Positions 22,040 through 33,595 of a DNA stretch of 64,000 nucleotides are shown here, piece by piece. Position 1 is the stretch's first letter, and every line of letters begins with the position of its first letter. The notes beneath the pieces were generated by a model, which saw nothing but the letters and a program-made list of their open reading frames with translations, searched no databases and was not told where the DNA came from. Source of the DNA: Perkinsus olseni (taxonomy: Eukaryota; Perkinsozoa; Perkinsida; Perkinsidae); assembly GCA_013115135.1 (NCBI GenBank), contig JABANP010000109.1, forward strand, positions 1 through 64,000, in the 5' to 3' direction. The translations under genes were made by a program, and so were the position numbers.

Positions 22040-23065
22040 TCAGCGGAAGGGTCACAATTCCGTCAACCAGGTGGAATAATCCATCAATTCCACCCCGGGC
22101 GCGCGCCGATTTAGCGCACAATCCATTGTGCTCAGGCCAATTTCCTTAACGCGTGTGGGATGGATCGAGCGAGATCACGCCGCTACGCTGTGCCCCATGC
22201 GATATTGCTCACAATTTCGGGATATATTCACCTTAGAACTGGTTCCTCGGGATAACCCCTGGACTTCCGTCTGTGGGGTAAGCTCTGCCCTAAAAGAACT
22301 TCCAGCGTCTCGGCCAGTGGGCCACTGACAGTGAGCACTGACCGCTGTTTATCCCTGAGTGGGGCATTCAGGAATAGACTACGATCATTGATTCTCCGGC
22401 CGCCGAAGTCCCGCATCCAGAATGCCACATACCACATATTCAGCCAACTTGGCTGAGCCAAGGACTGATACACGGGCAACAACTGCGCTATAGCGTACAG
22501 AATGGCTTTGGCTGCCGCTATGGCTACAGTAGAGTATCTCTACTGCCCATGGCACAGCCTCCACTGCGCCACCTACTTTACTGTGGGAGTCCCACAGTGG
22601 GAGTGTCTCTGCTAGAGACACTAAAGGGTGCTAATTTAGTACCCTTTAGTGTAATGAGAGTAGCAGTACTTCAGTATTACTAAAGTACTGCTACTCTCAT
22701 CTCATTCCTCTCGGGACGCAAAGGGATGCGTACGAGAATGTTTTCTTCGCTAAGAACTTAGACGGTGCTACCACTTAGTGTACGAGTCTAGGTCCTTTCG
22801 AATGATGTTCGGTTGGACTCAATCTTGAGCCGAATCATTAGCTTTACAGTTCATTCGCCTTGAAACTCGAGCTCCTCCATCACTGCTAAAAGAACAATCA
22901 CGATGATGATGCTGATGGATTATCATCCATCTTCAGTGAAGATTCTTCACGAATAAGCTGTTGGAAACAGCAATGACAAGCTGTCATTGACAAATAGCTT
23001 CTTACGGTGCCTTGAGCAGTTCATCTTGGTATGGTTGCACCTTAGGTTGCCCCAAGCCTTCCTCA
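22040..23065. other. Intergenic hairpin-rich region
   Basis: Between about 22560 and 22700 four near-perfect hairpins follow one another: CTGTGGGAGTCCCACAG, GTGTCTCTGCTAGAGACAC, an ACTAAAGGGT pair and a GAGAGTAGCAGTACTT pair. 22912-22990 holds four more (GATGGAT-ATCCATC, TTCAGTGAAG-CTTCACGAA, GCTGTT-AACAGC, CAATGACA-TGTCATTG). No gene. Confidence 0.6.
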
Positions 23066-23843
23066 ATGACCACCCGCTTTCTCTTCGCCTTGCTTTCGAT
23101 CACTTTGCATCCTCAGGAAGTCATCGGCGGCAGCATTCTCTTCAGAAGGACACTCCAATACGACCCCGTTTTGTGTGACAACGATCTAGGCCCTGGTGGC
23201 AAGCGGTTTGACCAGAAGCTTTGTCTGATAAAGAGCGTCGAGAACAGCAGGGAGGTGAGAAGCTCGGTAATGCCGATCAGTCGGAGCTGGTGTTTGTCAG
23301 ATGTTATTCACAAAGGGCCTCACCCAGCGCCATGTCAGTGGCGAAGTCGTGCAGATAGAGACAACCAAGCCCGGACACGGAGGAAAAAACTCCAAAGATT
23401 TCACTTTGGTGCCTCACAATATCACTACTTATCGAAACTTCAACTTCAAGGGGGGCTACATGCATGGTGACGCTAGATTAAAGTTCATGACTCTGACAGG
23501 AGGTCGACAGAGCCCTCATCGTCTCACGCTCACGCCGCTCAACCCTATTCACCCTAAAGACGCCCGCGTGGTAGAAGGCCGCAGTTTCATCTCCTTGAAC
23601 GGAGGTGTTAGACTGATAAAGGAATTCGACGGAACAGGAGATCTCAACTGGCGAATCTGCTATGAGGAGAAGGACAACGAGTACTGCAGACCGTCTGTGG
23701 TCGAAAAGAACGAGTTTATTATCAAGAGCGCGGGCGAAAACTTCAAAGGAACGTTTTATGACCTCGACCCAGGCCATGACGAGCATATCATTATGTTGGC
23801 CAATTACCTCGATAAGACCGTCCTGTTGGTGAGAGAGCAGTAG
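23066..23843 (+). CDS. Secreted protein, two exons, unknown family (243 aa)
   Basis: Exon 1 (23066-23254) starts MTTRFLFALLSITLH, a signal peptide, and ends NSRE. Exon 2 (23301-23843) continues MLFTKGLTQRHVSGEVVQIE and ends KTVLLVREQ. The 46-nt intron begins GTGAGA and ends TTTGTCAG, in phase 0. Without splicing the upstream frame runs on in the wrong register and the exon-2 frame is closed by a TAA inside the intron, which supports the model. The mature part has paired Cys (LCDNDL..KLCL; ICYEE..YC) and beta-rich character. It is not obviously a YCG-family member, though size and secretion are similar. An upstream in-frame ATG at 23012 would bury the signal peptide, so 23066 is preferred. Confidence 0.65.
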
Positions 23844-25306
23844 CGGAAGATGGGACAGAGACAATGCATGTTGTTGAAGTTGTGTTGATGTTGTTATGCG
23901 AAGGTCACTACTGTTGAGTCGAAGAGTCTTGTGAAAATGAAAGTCAACGCCCAGAATAATCTTTGACTGACCTATTATCTCTCGTTCGGTGCGTCGACAA
24001 GCCTGACTTGTCAGGCGGCCTGACGCAGGCCACACATGATGTGCGACACATCTCTCTCCCAGTTCTCCTCGAGCCAACTACTACTGTCGCTGGGGCGAGT
24101 CGGCGAAGATGCACAGATCATCATTCACTGGAACTACTACAGTAGACCCAGTCTAACAAGTATCAGAGGCTCTTTGTGGCTGCAAAGCTCGAGAACCTGC
24201 GATTCGTAGACTACGTCGTACTTAAAGTCACAGTAAAGCTCCGTCCACGATCTCGCTAGCTCCCGGGAGCTCGCTCCCACTGTCTCGTTCGGGAGCTGCT
24301 CCCGAACGAGACAGTGGGAAGCGACGCAAGCAAGCAAGCTCCACAGACGGAGGGGTGGAACCATCCCAGGGGATGAACAGCCACGATGGCTGAGCCCACC
24401 TCCCTGCACCAGGGAACCAGGGTGGGACGGGCTGGGCTCGAATACCGCCACGCCGAGCATCCGAGGTGCTCGACAGATCCACAGGGGCGACTAGCCACAT
24501 GAACACAAAGGCACCACCCCGTGGGCTTTGACACGCAAGCCCAGCGCGAGGCGAGATCGCGCAGGTTCTACAACGACGAAACAAAGTTTCTCGGAACCTT
24601 GAAGTTTCACACCGCGCATGTTCTGGTTGAATCGACACATGTTATTGTGACAATAGTATCGTCGTGTTAGCGTTTCTCTATTGGTTGCGAGAACAAGCTT
24701 CCTACTGTTCCCTAGATCTTTACACCATGCTGCAGTGGCTCCTGGCACTCCTCGCAAGCCCGTTTTTTGACCACAAAATTAGAGACAGCTTCGCGTGCTG
24801 CAGCCACACCGCGTCACGCGATACCCACTTCGGAGTATTCTGTATTGCTCGTTGACTTTGCTTCGATCATATTCTCACATGACCACATGACGCTGACGTA
24901 GCGCTGTGAAATTTTGGGAGGCGAACTGTCTGTCTTCATCGACATGACAATCGGCGGTGTGATTATCGTCTCTTGACTTGAGATGCATCTATCGATTATC
25001 GCACCATTATCGCATCGATAATTGTAGATTCGTCTCAAACGACTCTTGACCTCTTTCTCGCAGTCAAAGTTTGTGTTGTCGTGTCGGCTGTCGCTCGCCA
25101 GTGGCGAGCGCCACGCAATGTATTGTGATATTGTCTGCTGCTAGGCTTGAGTGATCTACCATCCAACTGTGGATGATTCCTTGAGATTGGATAATCGATT
25201 GAGATTCACCTCTCCAATATCTGAGTATTGTGTTCCCTGGATAACAGTTTGATTATAAAACGGTAGGTGTAATCTCGTTTGCTCCTCCTCCCCAGTGTAT
25301 CGTGCA
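23844..25306. other. Intergenic; large hairpin, no gene
   Basis: 24271-24322 is a palindrome with arms GCTCCCACTGTCTCGTTCGG and a short centre. GCTCGCCAGTGGCGAGC lies near 25092. Open frames on the minus strand at 24137-24640 overlap one another and look spurious. A canonical acceptor (CTCCTCCTCCCCAG) at 25282-25295 suggests a 5' UTR intron for the next gene. Confidence 0.45.
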
Positions 25307-26355
25307 ATGGTCCTCTTCCAACTTCCCCATCATTTTGAGGCCCTCCGTTGTATGGCCATCGAGAGGCTATGGGATGGTGAGCAGAGTAGGGAGCCGATGC
25401 ATCACCTCATGGGGGATATCATGGGGTACTGCAGGAAGGCAGAGCTGACCTTGGATTGCCCTAATGAAAAGATACTCGTTGATGAGCAATATCCTGTTGC
25501 GGATTTTTCCTTCATCGATGACGGCATCCCATACCAACTTTGTCGCTCCGGCCAGAGTATCAGGTTGTACAGCGTCTCCACTACAGCCAACTGTGCACCC
25601 TCTTCCACTGGGGTATCGACTCTCTGTACCGATGCCACCGAGTACGAAGCCTTCAAGTGCTACTACGATGAGGATACCCGCAAGCTGTATGTGTTGTATA
25701 ATAATGGTGGTGTGTTATTACAACACGACATGGCTAGTGGGAAGACGGAGGAGCCAATCCGCATCCCTCATCTGGCTGCGTGTGATGGAGAGACCGCGGG
25801 TATTGTTGTTGCCAGCGGATGCCTCTACGTTGGAAAGAAGTACTTTGACAGCCGTCGGGGTGTAACTGAGAAGATCGAATTTTTATGCTCGTTGGTTGGG
25901 AGCACGGAAGTGAGACCAGTCCATACCGTGCATAGACAGAGAGGCAGTCTCTCTTTCGGCTGCTTCACCCGGGTTCCTGGTCACCCTCAAGCTGTCGATG
26001 CTCTCTATGAATCAGGCATAGGCATTCTCGGTGAATATGGCATTCTGTTCGGATGGAGGTGACCAGATCGGCTAACCCGATGCTGTTCAGCACGGAGGCT
26101 GATGAACTGGTGAAGGCACAGGAAATAAAAGGGGAGCTCCTGGGGAGGATGCCAGGGCTGGGATCATTGCTGGTGTTCTCGGAGGATGGCCGCTACGTTC
26201 TACGCCATCACAGAGGATGCAAGAAGGTGGCGATGATTGCCAAGGCCGGGGAAACGACCTTCCCGGAAATATTTGACCACTGGACCGTCTCTTACTTCGC
26301 TGGGAGCATGGGTGAACTCCGCATCCTGAAACGCTGTCACCCCTACCTTATGTAA
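25307..26355 (+). CDS. Hypothetical protein, two exons (338 aa)
   Basis: Exon 1 is 25307-26058 and exon 2 is 26091-26355. The proposed 32-nt intron starts GTGACC and ends GCTGTTCAG; it joins the two overlapping frames in phase (752 + 265 nt, divisible by three). The protein starts MVLFQLPHHFEALRCMAIER. Its middle has alternating short hydrophobic strands and turns (KLYVLYNNGGVLLQHD, GIVVASGCLYVGKKYF, SLLVFSEDGRYVLRHH), which suggests a beta-propeller-like fold; that is inference. No signal peptide. If the intron is wrong, a frameshift splits the gene. The terminal ...TTATGTAAGG could itself be a donor, so a further exon is possible. Confidence 0.5.
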
Positions 26356-26512
26356 GGTGCGATGATCGGTATCCCCTATTTCGTACCTCTACTGCCCCAA
26401 GCTACTCAGGCAGCATCGTCGCCGTTATTATCTTATCATCGAATTTTCTGAAGACTATCTCTCAATGTCGTCATTACTGTGTTGTGTTGCACAACTTGTG
26501 TATTCTAGTCGG

Positions 26513-27345
26513 ATTGCGAACTCCTAGGAGTTCTGGAAGCAGTCCGCTGGATTGTCTCGACAGCGGGTGACGAGGACTGGGAGATCTTCACGGACTCTCA
26601 GGCGGTACTCAAGATCCTGTCGTCCCGAGCATCCACGGCCCGGTGGGATAAGGCGAGACAGATCTATCTGTCATTGTCCGAAATCCCTGGTAGGGTATCC
26701 TTTCGATGGGTACCGGGGCACAGTTCCATCAGTGCCAACGAACGGGCCGATGAGCTGGCAGCCAAGGGTGCCTCCATGAGGGAAGTCTCTGCGGAGACGG
26801 AAATCAGCGTGAGGACTCTTCGGCGGTATCAAGGAGAAGCTGGCCGTCTGTCACTGCGCAAGTGGTGGTCAGACAAGAGAGCCAGCCTGGGCACTTCTGT
26901 CAACGACTTCTTTTACTGCGCTTCACACGCTCGTTTGTGGATCCGCGGGGAAGTCACGGCAGCCAGCAGTGCCGTTGTATTCGGAAGGGCCCCAACCCCA
27001 GCCCATCTCTATAGATGCGGGGTGGTCAACTCGCCAGAGTGTGACTGTGGGGCGCCGGTGGGGAACACGCGGCACTACCTCCTCTCCTGTCCGCTCCTGG
27101 AGCAAGCTAGGAATAGGGTCAAAGGTGGTGTCCCCTACCATTTATGTAAACTAATTGTTGATTTGAAGCGACGCAAGTCCTTCAATCAACTTTGTTCGGC
27201 CCTCATGCAGTACCTCGATGCTCGCAGGGGCTTATTGTAGTGCCGGGTAGGCACAACTTTTGGTTTTCCGCCTCTGTTTTGTACGAGGCCCACCATTGAA
27301 TATTTGCTGTAAAAAAAAATAAAAAAAACAAAAACAAATAAATAG
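26513..27345 (+). mobile_element. 5'-truncated LINE (RNase H and 3' end)
   Basis: An open frame from about 26518 to 27240 encodes an RNase H domain: DWEIFTDSQAVLKILSS, VSFRWVPGHSSISANERADE. It ends with a Cys/His segment, CDCGAPVGNTRHYLLSC, typical of the 3' end of RNase H-bearing non-LTR elements. Reverse transcriptase and endonuclease are missing. An A-rich tail lies at 27311-27345. A 14-bp direct repeat, TGTATTCTAGTCGG, occurs just upstream (26499-26512) and 150 bp beyond the tail (27495-27508). Confidence 0.8.
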
Positions 27346-28230
27346 CAGCAGCTGGAGCAAGCGTCGGAGGACTGGCGACCGGGACGGTGACCGCGAGGAT
27401 GGAGGAAGATGCAGATGAAGTCGGTCGAAGCCTTAGAGCAGGAAGACGTGATGACTAATTCATGTATTGCTCGTTATTAAGGAACGTTTCAATCTGTATT
27501 CTAGTCGGCGAGTTGGGCACGGCTAGAATATAGCGACTCATATACGGGCACGGCGAGTTAGTCGAGAGAATCATCCTCTGAGGAAGCGAATTGTTAGTGT
27601 AAAGCTAGTGTGAGCTTAGATCCACTGTCTTATGTACACAATGCACAAGTGTGCTGATGATGGGACTGCGACTGTCCGACTATGTCGGACCGACAGCCTG
27701 TCGCTTTTAGTTATCTCACTTTTCGAGGGTCTCGAACCGTTATGTCCAACATTACTCACTGTTACGTCCTCCTTCGACTCGGTATGAGCGCTGATTCAGC
27801 GCCGCTGAACGAAAACTCGCTCACGCTGAACTGTTCGGCTTTCGTTGCAATTGATACTTCGAATGTCTCTTTTACTAGAGAGCAAAACGCAACAACGCGC
27901 ATCTATTTTCCTATTAAACGCCTGCTCCAACTTCGACAATCACAATAACAGGTGGAGTTGTCGATGCCCGCCACGACTTATGCGTGAGCGAGAGTTGTGA
28001 GGTCGATAATCGCTCGATGTGCCATCCTGAAGACGGCTGTAGCTTGACTCAAGGGAAATGCCGATCACGGTAAAATAGCACATCGAAGAAAAAGTTTCCT
28101 GCAATTAATCCTCCCGGGCAAAGAGCATAATGACCATTATCATCATGATGATCCATGAAGATCCATCCAGGATGGATGATCATCGGATCGGAGTCACCCA
28201 TCGGATGATGACATCATCCGAGTTGTCGCC
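27346..28230. other. Intergenic, no gene seen
   Basis: Short hairpins built of GATGAT/ATCATC words at 28130-28215. An open frame 27682-27948 (+) shows no motif. Confidence 0.4.
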
Positions 28231-29025
28231 TCACAACCGCGGCAAGTTGTGATGAAACCCAATGATATACGGGTTTGGGTTGTACGGAGGATAGAAGTTT
28301 ACCATATTCTTGTTTACATCATAGCGGAAGACTCCTGCCACTAGGAAGAGCTCCTCGGATTTCTCGATGAAGGCATTGACGAGTTTCATCACTCGTCTAC
28401 CGGACGCATCCGGCTGTCCGAGGTAGAGATAGCCCACGCCGGCCATATACCTGAAAGTTTGGTCATCAAAGAGTCTAAAAAGTGCGAAAGGGGGACGCCT
28501 GCCCGCTTTCACACTGTAGTGCATGGTGTCGTTAGTGCCCGTGCGCTCCCCAAGGTACAAGCCATCGGGCCCCTCCGCGAGAGCTCGAAGATGTCCAGCG
28601 AGGCTGCATATAGCCTTTACTCCCTTGGGTGGTGTACACTTGTCTTTGACCAGAGTGAGGTTGGATTTCGAGTGGTTGTAGGGCTGCAGCTGAACCGTAC
28701 CGTTCGAAACCTCGAGCTCGAACTTGAAGTTGAAGAAGGGAAACAGATCGCGGCCTTCCTCCTTACCGCGGCGTTTCAGGATGATCTTGTCACCCTGGAA
28801 GGCGACATCATCGTAGTTCACGTGGAAATTGAGCTGTCTATAAGAATCGTACCTCAGTACTGCCAGACTCTGGTTGTAGTAGTGAAGTTGCACACAAGCG
28901 GACAATAAAGGGCCCGAATCGTTGTAGAGGATAGGTTGAAACCCGCAGTATCTTCCGTGCTCGAGAGCCTCCGTGGCGAGTCCGATACATGCCAGTAGCG
29001 ATACGACGCCCGAGAGCGAAGCCAT
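28231..29025 (-). CDS. Secreted YCG-family protein (intact, 264 aa)
   Basis: Starts MASLSGVVSLLACIGLATEA, a clean signal peptide, then HGRYCGFQPILY. Family landmarks are present: SACVQLHYYNQ, VNYDDVAFQGDKIILKRRG and DLFPFFNF. A C-terminal half follows with several potential N-glycosylation sites (NGT, NLT, NDT). It is closest to the broken plus-strand copy at 34853-36720, which shares the DGDKMILKRDGKEEG block, and more distant from 18861-19712. No enzymatic motif. The single frame needs no introns. Function unknown; secreted. Confidence 0.75.
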   Translation of the reverse strand: MASLSGVVSLLACIGLATEALEHGRYCGFQPILYNDSGPLLSACVQLHYYNQSLAVLRYDSYRQLNFHVNYDDVAFQGDKIILKRRGKEEGRDLFPFFNFKFELEVSNGTVQLQPYNHSKSNLTLVKDKCTPPKGVKAICSLAGHLRALAEGPDGLYLGERTGTNDTMHYSVKAGRRPPFALFRLFDDQTFRYMAGVGYLYLGQPDASGRRVMKLVNAFIEKSEELFLVAGVFRYDVNKNMVNFYPPYNPNPYIIGFHHNLPRL

Positions 29026-31063
29026 TTGCCAGGTGAAGGAATGCTGAACTGAGATCCCGTCTAGATACGAATAGGTCGATCATCGCTGCCGTTCGCACTA
29101 AGTACAGTACTACTCTTCACTGTGCTGTACAATGAAGACAGAAATGAATAGATGCTCCTCGTAAGCTTCCTGCTCGATTGGAACTTGATTGGAGGTTAAA
29201 AAAATATGAATCCAATTTGGAACCAGCTATGCGTGCAGAGCCGGTTTCAGTCCGGAAGTAGCTGTGCACGTATGCACAAAGGAATGCTCGGCGCATGGCC
29301 GGCAATGGGCCTCCGGAATCATGCTCATTGTAATGATATCCTCTCTTTAATAACACGAGGACGTATCAGGCATGCAATGCGCGGTTGAATTGCTCAGTTG
29401 CCCTGTGGCTGATCGCCCCCATAGCTTTCGGAGGACTGGCCCTGCTCTTGTAACGGGCACTGCGGGAACCCTTGTGCAGCGACGGAGACAGCAGACCTGC
29501 TGTCATAGACTCGTGATAGAATGACATGAGTACAATTTCCATCACAGACTGATATCATGCATTCTCTCGTTGTAATGGAAGACAGCATGGGTAGATTGGG
29601 CTCATATTGAACGAAATAGAGCAGGTAGAAGTAGAGGGTAGTTCAGAGGATGCGAATGTTAGTGTGAAGCTCGTATGACCCTAGACTGATTGTTTTATGC
29701 AGAAGTGTGCTGATGATGGGATATCCGAACTTCATTTGTGCCGCATTCTGTCGAGGCTCTTCAAGATGGTAGCCACCTTGATACGGTACAATCAGTCTCA
29801 GATAACCGTTAATGAGCTGTATTACACGGACTTAACCCCCTTGTTATGCCATTCGGGTGTATCGGGTGGCATAGGACGCAACACACAAGAAAAGATGCGC
29901 TAAGCAATGTATTTTATGGTGGAAGTGTCTCGTCTCGAGCACAGCGGAGCGAAGCGCATCACCCCTCGAGACTGCCTTTACCACTCTCTGTGCCCTGATC
30001 AAACAGCCACACTTAGTGTGGCACACTGTACTGAGTTGTAGGGCACATCAAACTCCTCGTAGCGCAACAGGGTAACTGAGTTACCGTAACTCGAAGAATA
30101 GGATTATAATATAATCATCAGCTTGGTAGCAGGATGGACAATGAGAAGCGTGACTCCGACACCAGATATGCCCGTATCTCTCACGCTGCTTGTCTCTTAG
30201 CTAAATCTATCGAGCAATATTGCCTGTTATTGCTGTTCATCATCTGGTTATACTGATACCGTCGTTGTCGAGTTGAGTCCGAATGGCACCACTCCAGACG
30301 GCTACCACTGCTGCAGTGGGACTGCAGATAATGCGAATGTGTAACGCGGCCAAGCCTACTCGCACTGGCATTGTGTGGTACACCGCCCGAGCTGAAGTTA
30401 TACTTATCCCGACTGAACACATCGCTGTCAAACTCATAAGCAAGAATAAACCTGATTTGCGGCAATGTCGACAATATTGACTCAATATCGCCAGTGATAT
30501 CAGGTGATATTGGCCACTAGTGATATTGAAATTCTCGTAATCCACGAGCTGATTGACCACATGCTAAAGTTATGACTTATACACTGAGTTGTATGAGACG
30601 ACGGCCATTGCTCGGCCCGAGCAAAACACTTGTATCAAGAAGCACACGAAGCAGCAGCCGATGGCCGCATGCGAACATCAAAAAAGTGGGTGCTGTTTAC
30701 CATCAACTACGGCACTCCCACCACACCCGGTAGGTCGTGCGAAGAAAACGTGAGGGTACGGACGTCACGTTGAAGACAGGAAATTGTACATGCTCTCCAA
30801 AGGTTGTACTGGTGCCTGCGTTGGGTAATGCCGAATCGGCAGCGGCGCTGCCGATGCGCAATCGGATCATAGCTGATGGCAATCACATCGTCTGCGACTG
30901 AGTTTATCCGGATCTCGAGTCCGGAGAAGTTATATTGTGAGAAGGGATAGGCAATGACGACCACAGAGACTTGTAGACGGAAAGTGTTTTCCAGAAGGGG
31001 AAAGGGACTTAGATTCGAACTTCGAATTTCGAAGCCTTTGAAGCGCGCAAGCGCACAGGAGCT
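29026..31063. other. Intergenic, no supported gene
   Basis: 29225-29310 carries the GCTATGCGTGCA/GTGCACGTATGCACA repeat. 30470-30540 has inverted TGATATTG/CAATATCA words. Overlapping open frames at 30180-30560 look like noise. Confidence 0.4.
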
Positions 31064-32134
31064 TCACTGAAGAACCGCCTTGGTGAACCCGATATGAGTT
31101 TTGTTGACCGAAAAGTAGTTGCCGATGACAGCGGGCAAGCCAAGATACCAGAACTTACCGAACTCCAAGGCTAGCACACACTGGCCATCTTTGAGTTGCC
31201 CTTTCAGAGTCCTCGGAGATATCGCCAGAGGAACCTTCCTGCCATCCAAGCCCTTCAGGTAGAAGGTGATCGATGGCAAGTAGTCAATAGCTTCACAGGC
31301 GACCTTAAAGAAGCCAGACTCCTCCTTTACCTCCACGCGTTTGATTCCAGCACTCCGGAGCAGCTCGAGTACTGTCTGCTTGTGAGACACCGGTATTTGT
31401 ATGAAACTGGAGCCACTGGCGAAGAAAGCGGCATTTTCGTCTTTAATCTCATCCTCACAGTCATCCCCGACGAGCACGCTGAGCATGTCGATCGCTGGTG
31501 GGCCCAGGCCACTTTCCCAAGTAGAGACATATCTTAGAGGGCCGCCCTGTTTACTTGGATCATCATCACCAAATATGAGCCTTCCAGCGAGCTTGCGAGC
31601 ATCAACATACAATGCATACGATTTGCTAATCCCTAGTTTGGCAAGCTGGTCCATGAAGGGTGGGTAGCGTTCAGACTCGTAGTCCTTCAACGAAATGCCC
31701 AGAGACGCCCAAGGAGCTTTCTGGGGGGACATCATCAAGCCAAACTTGAACACTATCTCTACCGAACCGTTAGGCATTGAAGCAGTAGCGGGGAACACCG
31801 TTATCTCTCTTCCATCGTAGAGCTTGAAGTTCGTTTGCACGCTCGGCGGGCAAGGCTTGAGGCGGCACGAATAGCAACCATAGACGAGGTCCTGACAGCC
31901 GCCTGGCTTGACCTTCTCGTACTCGGTCTTCGATACGAAGAACATTCGATTGGAACCGGTCTCGACGATAGGCTCGACATGCTCGAAGTATGGCCCAAGA
32001 TCAGTCAGGAGCATATTGAACTGCCTATCACCCTCGGGCTTCTTGACAAAGATGTACTGTCCTTTCGACTGCTGACCGTGAGGTGTGACGAATAGGAGTA
32101 GGAAGCCCAAGAGAGGAAGACGACTCATGGTCAT
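31064..32134 (-). CDS. Pepsin-like aspartyl protease homologue, catalytic Asp lost (356 aa)
   Basis: Layout and length match the pepsin-like proteins of this window (compare 55267-56388): signal peptide (PLLGFLLLFVTPHG), first lobe, flap region, Cys cluster (CQDLVYGCYSCRLKPC), second lobe. Both catalytic motifs are altered: the first DTGS is ETGS (residues 58-61) and the second DTGT is FASGSS (about 238-243, Asp replaced by Ala). The frame is intact over 356 codons, so purifying selection or recent decay are both possible. Active-site loss with an intact fold suggests a non-proteolytic binding role, as in other pseudoproteases; that is inference. Confidence 0.7.
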   Translation of the reverse strand: MTMSRLPLLGFLLLFVTPHGQQSKGQYIFVKKPEGDRQFNMLLTDLGPYFEHVEPIVETGSNRMFFVSKTEYEKVKPGGCQDLVYGCYSCRLKPCPPSVQTNFKLYDGREITVFPATASMPNGSVEIVFKFGLMMSPQKAPWASLGISLKDYESERYPPFMDQLAKLGISKSYALYVDARKLAGRLIFGDDDPSKQGGPLRYVSTWESGLGPPAIDMLSVLVGDDCEDEIKDENAAFFASGSSFIQIPVSHKQTVLELLRSAGIKRVEVKEESGFFKVACEAIDYLPSITFYLKGLDGRKVPLAISPRTLKGQLKDGQCVLALEFGKFWYLGLPAVIGNYFSVNKTHIGFTKAVLQ

Positions 32135-33256
32135 AATCGAGAAATATGATTAACCTTAGGCAAGAAATACGCGACTATGTAAACCCCATCCGGGTAGGAA
32201 CGGACGAGCAGCAGCTGGAGTGGCCTCGAGATTGTCCGAAGGCAGAGATGGCTGTACAATAGCGTGACTGAGAATGCACGCTAATACAGGGACAAATGAA
32301 CGCACAAATAGCAGCATTCCTGGGACACACAAGGAGGACCTCCTTGTGAGGTCATCAAGTGTGATCTGCAGGTAACTTGCTTCTCGTGATGTACACCGGA
32401 CGCTGCGGTAGGTGTTGATATTAAGCTTATACAAAATAACAATTCAGTGCATGCTCCTGGCACCCAACACATGCTCGAAATAGGGATATGATGATGATAA
32501 GTGTTGAAAGTTCCCAAGTGAATGCGCACAAACTTTGTGCTCTTTGTGCCACAAAGGGCAAATGCACACAAAGAGCAAATACTCACAAGCAGGGAGTGCA
32601 CACAAAGAGTAAGTGTCTGTAGCAACCTTGGGATTTATGGTACGCAGTAGCAATGAAGGTAGTTGTTTACTGTGGTGCACACGCACCGACCCGTAGGCAT
32701 CGTTACCGACTTCGATGTTCCCGACATCTCGTTGAATTCCAGTCTCCTGTTCGCGTGATCGCGTGAGAACGTCCCTCGCAAGACAAACTAGGGGCATCCA
32801 GCTCGGAGTCTAGGAAATCGGGGTCTTCAGTACCGCATATACATTCTGACGTTATATTCTTCGTTGTAGTCTTCAATTTATAAACCTCGAAAAGTTTAGA
32901 TTACGAAATGAGATTATAGGAATAGAGTGCACCGGTGTCCCGGGAAACTGTCCCCTGCATTCGCAGGGCCAATACGCGTACGCAGGAAGCTTGAAGTCCC
33001 ACGAGAACGCAGAGATTCATTGAAAATCCGGATGCTAAGTCACTCAGCTGAGTCTTGTTAATTCGGGTCTGATGTGGTAGTGCCCTCGTTGGGCTTTCGA
33101 GGGGAGCCTGACAGGACCGGCAAGTCATCGAGGGTTGTCAAACTGCCCCCTGATGTGACGCCAGTGCCGTCTCCCTTGGCATTGAACAGTGATTGGTTTC
33201 CGGAAAGCTGCTGTTAGGAGGTAGCTGATTATCCAATCAGAGTTAATCGTATCAAA
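32135..33256. other. Intergenic, no supported gene
   Basis: Several overlapping minus-strand frames (32156-32797) contain repeated Leu/Cys words from a CACAAAG-rich tract at 32520-32610 and look spurious. Nothing else recognised. Confidence 0.4.
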
Positions 33257-33595
33257 ATGATGGCCTTCTTCGTTGTGAGGATCCTATTCGTCATGAGTGT
33301 TACCGCCGCTGTTCAAGACGGTGACATTGATCCCAAGAGCAAGGAAGAATTGCGCTCCCCCGTAGTGCAGGATGTCGCTGGTACTGGCCACCACCATTTC
33401 GATGACAACGCCGTCGTGAGCGGTTCGGAGAGTTACCTGCTGCCCGGCCCGGTCGACATTGTCTCGTCCGACGATCCGAAACTTCAAGGCACCTCCTGCG
33501 ACTCGTGTAAGTTCTGCCAGCATATGGGGTTCTCCTTGGGCCCTTGCGTGGCCGCTTTGCTTCTATGCAAGGCTGACTGCTCTTTATGTTGCTAA
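33257..33595 (+). CDS. Small secreted cysteine-rich protein (112 aa)
   Basis: MMAFFVVRILFVMSVTAAV is a signal peptide. An acidic, His-containing spacer follows (GTGHHHFDDN, SSDD). The C-terminal ~35 residues hold eight Cys in a CxxCxxC...C...C...CxxCC arrangement (CDSCKFCQ, GPCV, LLCK, CSLCC). Such a small secreted Cys-knot-like domain is common among extracellular effectors and toxins of many eukaryotes, but I recognise no family. Single exon, ATG in a clear position, stop at 33593-33595. Confidence 0.6.
   Translation: MMAFFVVRILFVMSVTAAVQDGDIDPKSKEELRSPVVQDVAGTGHHHFDDNAVVSGSESYLLPGPVDIVSSDDPKLQGTSCDSCKFCQHMGFSLGPCVAALLLCKADCSLCC

Noticed and set aside
23478..24077. 199-aa minus-strand ORF
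   Set aside because: Antisense shadow of the secreted gene at 23066-23843.
30181..30560. Overlapping ORFs on both strands
   Set aside because: Mutually overlapping frames without motifs, start context or splice support.
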